Shown one piece after another: positions 23,525-24,760 of a stretch of DNA of 24,760 nucleotides. The DNA lies in assembly GCA_937893015.1 (NCBI GenBank), contig CALBJX010000108.1:1-24760 (forward strand), written 5' to 3'. The notes under the pieces are model-generated. The model did not search any database, was not told the DNA's origin, and worked only from the letters and a program-made list of their open reading frames with translations. Every line of letters begins with the position of its first letter. Within the stretch, counting starts at the first letter, position 1. The position numbers and the translations under genes are program-made. The DNA comes from an uncultured Verrucomicrobiales bacterium. GTDB lineage: Bacteria > Verrucomicrobiota > Verrucomicrobiia > Verrucomicrobiales > Akkermansiaceae.

Positions 23525-23532
23525 CGCCCGCC

Positions 23533-23561
23533 TTGCCGCGAGCCGATTCCGCCGCTATACA
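23533..23561 (+). promoter_or_regulatory. Putative promoter of the lysis-like gene pair
   Basis: TTGCCG (23533-23538), a 17-base spacer and TATACA (23556-23561), with the ATG 6 bases beyond. A leaderless transcript is predicted. Confidence 0.6.
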
Positions 23562-23567
23562 GGGGGC

Positions 23568-23777
23568 ATGTGTAAACCCATTCGTGATTACCTCAACCTC
23601 ACCCGCGACTACACCCGCGAGATTTTCACCTTCGGCGGTCTGTGCATGATGTGCTTCGTGTACAGCGATTTCAAGCAGCTCGCCCAGTCCCAGTCCAGCA
23701 CCGCCGCGCACACCGTGGAGGTGCTGCGCTCCATGGATGTGCGCCTCGGCATCATCGAACAGAACACCGCCCGATGA
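23568..23777 (+). CDS. Small single-span membrane protein, holin-like position
   Basis: A 69-residue protein, too small to classify by sequence. A basic N-terminus (MCKPIRDYLNLTRDYTRE) leads into one hydrophobic segment at about 18-34 (IFTFGGLCMMCFVYSDF), then a polar, probably coiled-coil helix (SQSSTAAHTVEVLRSMDVRLGIIEQ). Its stop overlaps the start of the M15 peptidase by ATGA, so the two are translationally coupled. A small membrane protein coupled to an endolysin is the usual arrangement of phage holin-endolysin cassettes, but holins show little sequence conservation, so that role is inference. An earlier in-frame start 51 bases upstream would lie over the promoter and is rejected. Confidence 0.65.
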   Translation: MCKPIRDYLNLTRDYTREIFTFGGLCMMCFVYSDFKQLAQSQSSTAAHTVEVLRSMDVRLGIIEQNTAR

Positions 23778-24358
23778 ACACGAGCATCCGCCTCATCCAG
23801 CAAAAGCTCGGCGTGCCCGCCGACGGCATCATGGGCCCGCAAACCCTGCGCGCCATCATCAAGGCGCTGGACATCAGCGAGCCGCCCGTGTGGCCCACGC
23901 AGGCGGAGGTGCGCCAAGGCACCAGCCGCTTCGGCCGCCCCGGCAACGAAGCCATGCTCACCAACATCACCCCTCCCTACCCCCTGCTCTACGACGGCAA
24001 GCCTGTGCGCAGCATCCGCGTGCACCAAGCCGTTGCCCTGCATGTGCAGCAGGCCCTGCGTGAGGTGCTGGAGCACTACGGACAGGCGGAAATCCACCGC
24101 CTCGGGCTCGACCAATACGGCGGCTCCTACAACTACCGCTCCACCTCCACAGGCAAGGCTCTCTCCATGCACGCCTGGGGCATCGCACTCGACTTTGCCC
24201 CCGACACCAACGCCTACAGCACAAAAAAACCCCGCGCCACCCTCTCCCACCCCGACTGCGACGCATGGTGGCGCATCTGGGAATCCCATGGTGCCGTATC
24301 CCTTGGCCGTGAACGCGATATGGACTGGATGCACCTCCAATTCGCCCGCCTGAAATAA
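23774..24358 (+). CDS. M15-family endolysin-like peptidoglycan peptidase
   Basis: A 194-residue protein with an N-terminal peptidoglycan-binding repeat (IRLIQQKLGVPADGIMGPQTLRAI, 5-28, in parts) and a C-terminal M15 zinc peptidase domain. Catalytic and zinc positions are visible: SMHAWGIALDF gives H133 and D140 (the SxHxxGxAxD motif), DWMHLQF gives D184 and H187, and R122 precedes them in NYRSTSTG. M15 enzymes cleave D-Ala-D-Ala or L-Ala-D-Glu bonds in the peptidoglycan stem. There is no signal peptide, so export would need the preceding small membrane protein or lysis, as for phage endolysins. The order (binding domain first) is also common in phage lysins. The start overlaps the upstream stop. 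No phage structural gene is nearby. Confidence 0.85.
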   Translation: MNTSIRLIQQKLGVPADGIMGPQTLRAIIKALDISEPPVWPTQAEVRQGTSRFGRPGNEAMLTNITPPYPLLYDGKPVRSIRVHQAVALHVQQALREVLEHYGQAEIHRLGLDQYGGSYNYRSTSTGKALSMHAWGIALDFAPDTNAYSTKKPRATLSHPDCDAWWRIWESHGAVSLGRERDMDWMHLQFARLK

Positions 24359-24397
24359 GTTTTTCGGCAAAAAAAACAAAAAACTTTCATTTTTTAC

Positions 24398-24426
24398 TTG
24401 CCAAACACATCGGCGAGGTGTATACT
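24398..24426 (+). promoter_or_regulatory. tRNA-Ala promoter with A/T-rich UP-like element
   Basis: TTGCCA (24398-24403), a 17-base spacer and TATACT (24421-24426), preceded by A and T runs at 24362-24397. It is very similar to the tRNA-Phe promoter. The tRNA begins about 34 bases after the predicted start. Confidence 0.78.
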
Positions 24427-24466
24427 CCGCTCGTTCCCACGGAACACCGCTCGCAAGAGCAACAAC

Positions 24467-24539
24467 GGGGTATTAGCTCAGTTGGTAGAGCGCCTCAATG
24501 GCATTGAGGAGGTCAGCGGTTCGAACCCGCTATGCTCCA
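24467..24539 (+). tRNA. tRNA-Ala (anticodon GGC)
   Basis: Acceptor ggggtat/atgctcc (with G-T pairs), D arm gctcagttggtagagc, anticodon stem cctca/tgagg around loop atggcat (anticodon GGC), and a T arm agcgg/ccgct with loop ttcgaac. CCA is not encoded. A terminator follows immediately. Confidence 0.96.
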
Positions 24540-24552
24540 CTTAAACCCACCG

Positions 24553-24591
24553 AACGGGTCAGTCCAAAAGACTGACCCGTTCTTCTTTTTT
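24553..24591 (+). terminator. Rho-independent terminator of tRNA-Ala
   Basis: A 12-bp perfect stem (24553-24564 with 24570-24581) with a caaaa loop, followed by cttctttttt. Confidence 0.92.
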
Positions 24592-24669
24592 CCTTGAAAC
24601 ATAAGGATTCCCGGCGTTCCTTCGTGGTCCCGGCACTACCCTGCAAAGGCACCGCGCAGGGCTTCAAAA

Positions 24670-24743
24670 GGGTCAATACCAATTTTTGTGGTTTGCGAAA
24701 AAAGTTGGGTCAATACCAATTTTTGTGGTTTGCGAAAAAAGTT
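24670..24743. repeat. Two tandem copies of a 37-bp repeat
   Basis: Bases 24670-24706 and 24707-24743 are identical and directly adjacent. Each begins gggtcaataccaatt and ends cgaaaaaagtt. No spacer separates them, so this is not a CRISPR array. The window ends 17 bases later, so further copies cannot be excluded. The unit contains no palindrome long enough to be a terminator. Confidence 0.9.
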
Positions 24744-24760
24744 CATCTGTGTCCGCATTC

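Noticed and set aside
23463..24540. Complete prophage or integrative element at the tRNA genes
   Set aside because: No integrase, capsid, portal or terminase gene is visible, and no duplicated tRNA 3' end marks attachment sites within the window.
24670..24743. CRISPR array
   Set aside because: Two identical 37-bp units abut with no spacers, and no cas gene is present.

Overview
The window is about 24.8 kb of GC-rich bacterial chromosome. It encodes 24 intact or near-intact proteins (one cut by the left edge) and three tRNAs, on both strands and with short intergenic gaps. The content is mostly housekeeping: valyl-tRNA synthetase, phosphoglucose isomerase, citrate synthase, GAPDH, lysine/diaminopimelate, folate and pantothenate enzymes, a menaquinone-type enolase-superfamily enzyme, ribosomal protein bL25 and a YggL-like ribosome-associated protein. 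With these sit a secreted Cys-type sulfatase, a secreted DUF4874/DUF4832 protein, a DUF5009 acyltransferase-like membrane protein, lipoproteins and a SurA-like foldase, which suggests a Gram-negative (diderm) bacterium. The combination is typical of Verrucomicrobiota, most like Akkermansiaceae from the gut. That assignment is inference from gene content and could not be tested by a search.

Layout, left to right. (1) 1-2449: the 3' end of valS and two small conserved-hypothetical genes, closed by a terminator. (2) 2518-4279: a MarR regulator, a YfiH/LACC1-type multicopper/purine-nucleoside enzyme and 5-formyl-THF cyclo-ligase, in one operon. (3) 4313-6900: a Sel1-repeat lipoprotein and pgi on the minus strand. 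(4) 6983-8661: yggL and gltA. (5) 8729-10986: divergent ppiC/surA-like and DUF5009 genes. (6) 11151-12827: divergent gapA and a small unknown gene. (7) 12824-15747: a minus-strand operon dapA-dapB-folK-panB. (8) 15816-18886: the DUF4874/4832 protein and a sulfatase, probably acting on extracytoplasmic glycans. (9) 18896-21460: divergent menC-like and glcD-like genes. (10) 21489-22043: rplY with a long leader. (11) 22297-24591: tRNA-Phe, tRNA-Pro, a lipoprotein, a two-gene phage-like lysis module (small membrane protein plus M15 endolysin) and tRNA-Ala. The right edge holds two tandem copies of a 37-bp repeat.

The most striking whole-window signal is promoter placement. For 12 of the 16 protein-coding transcription units where I can place a sigma70-like promoter, the -10 box lies only 6-12 nt before the start codon. 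Their mRNAs would therefore be leaderless or carry only a few leader bases. Almost no gene in the window has a Shine-Dalgarno sequence. I used this spacing to choose several starts. Other points of interest are a 10-bp inverted repeat bracketing the sulfatase promoter, a long palindrome-containing rplY leader, the lysis cassette between tRNA genes, near-duplicate tRNA promoters and the terminal tandem repeat. I see no CRISPR array, insertion sequence, secretion system or recognisable defence island.
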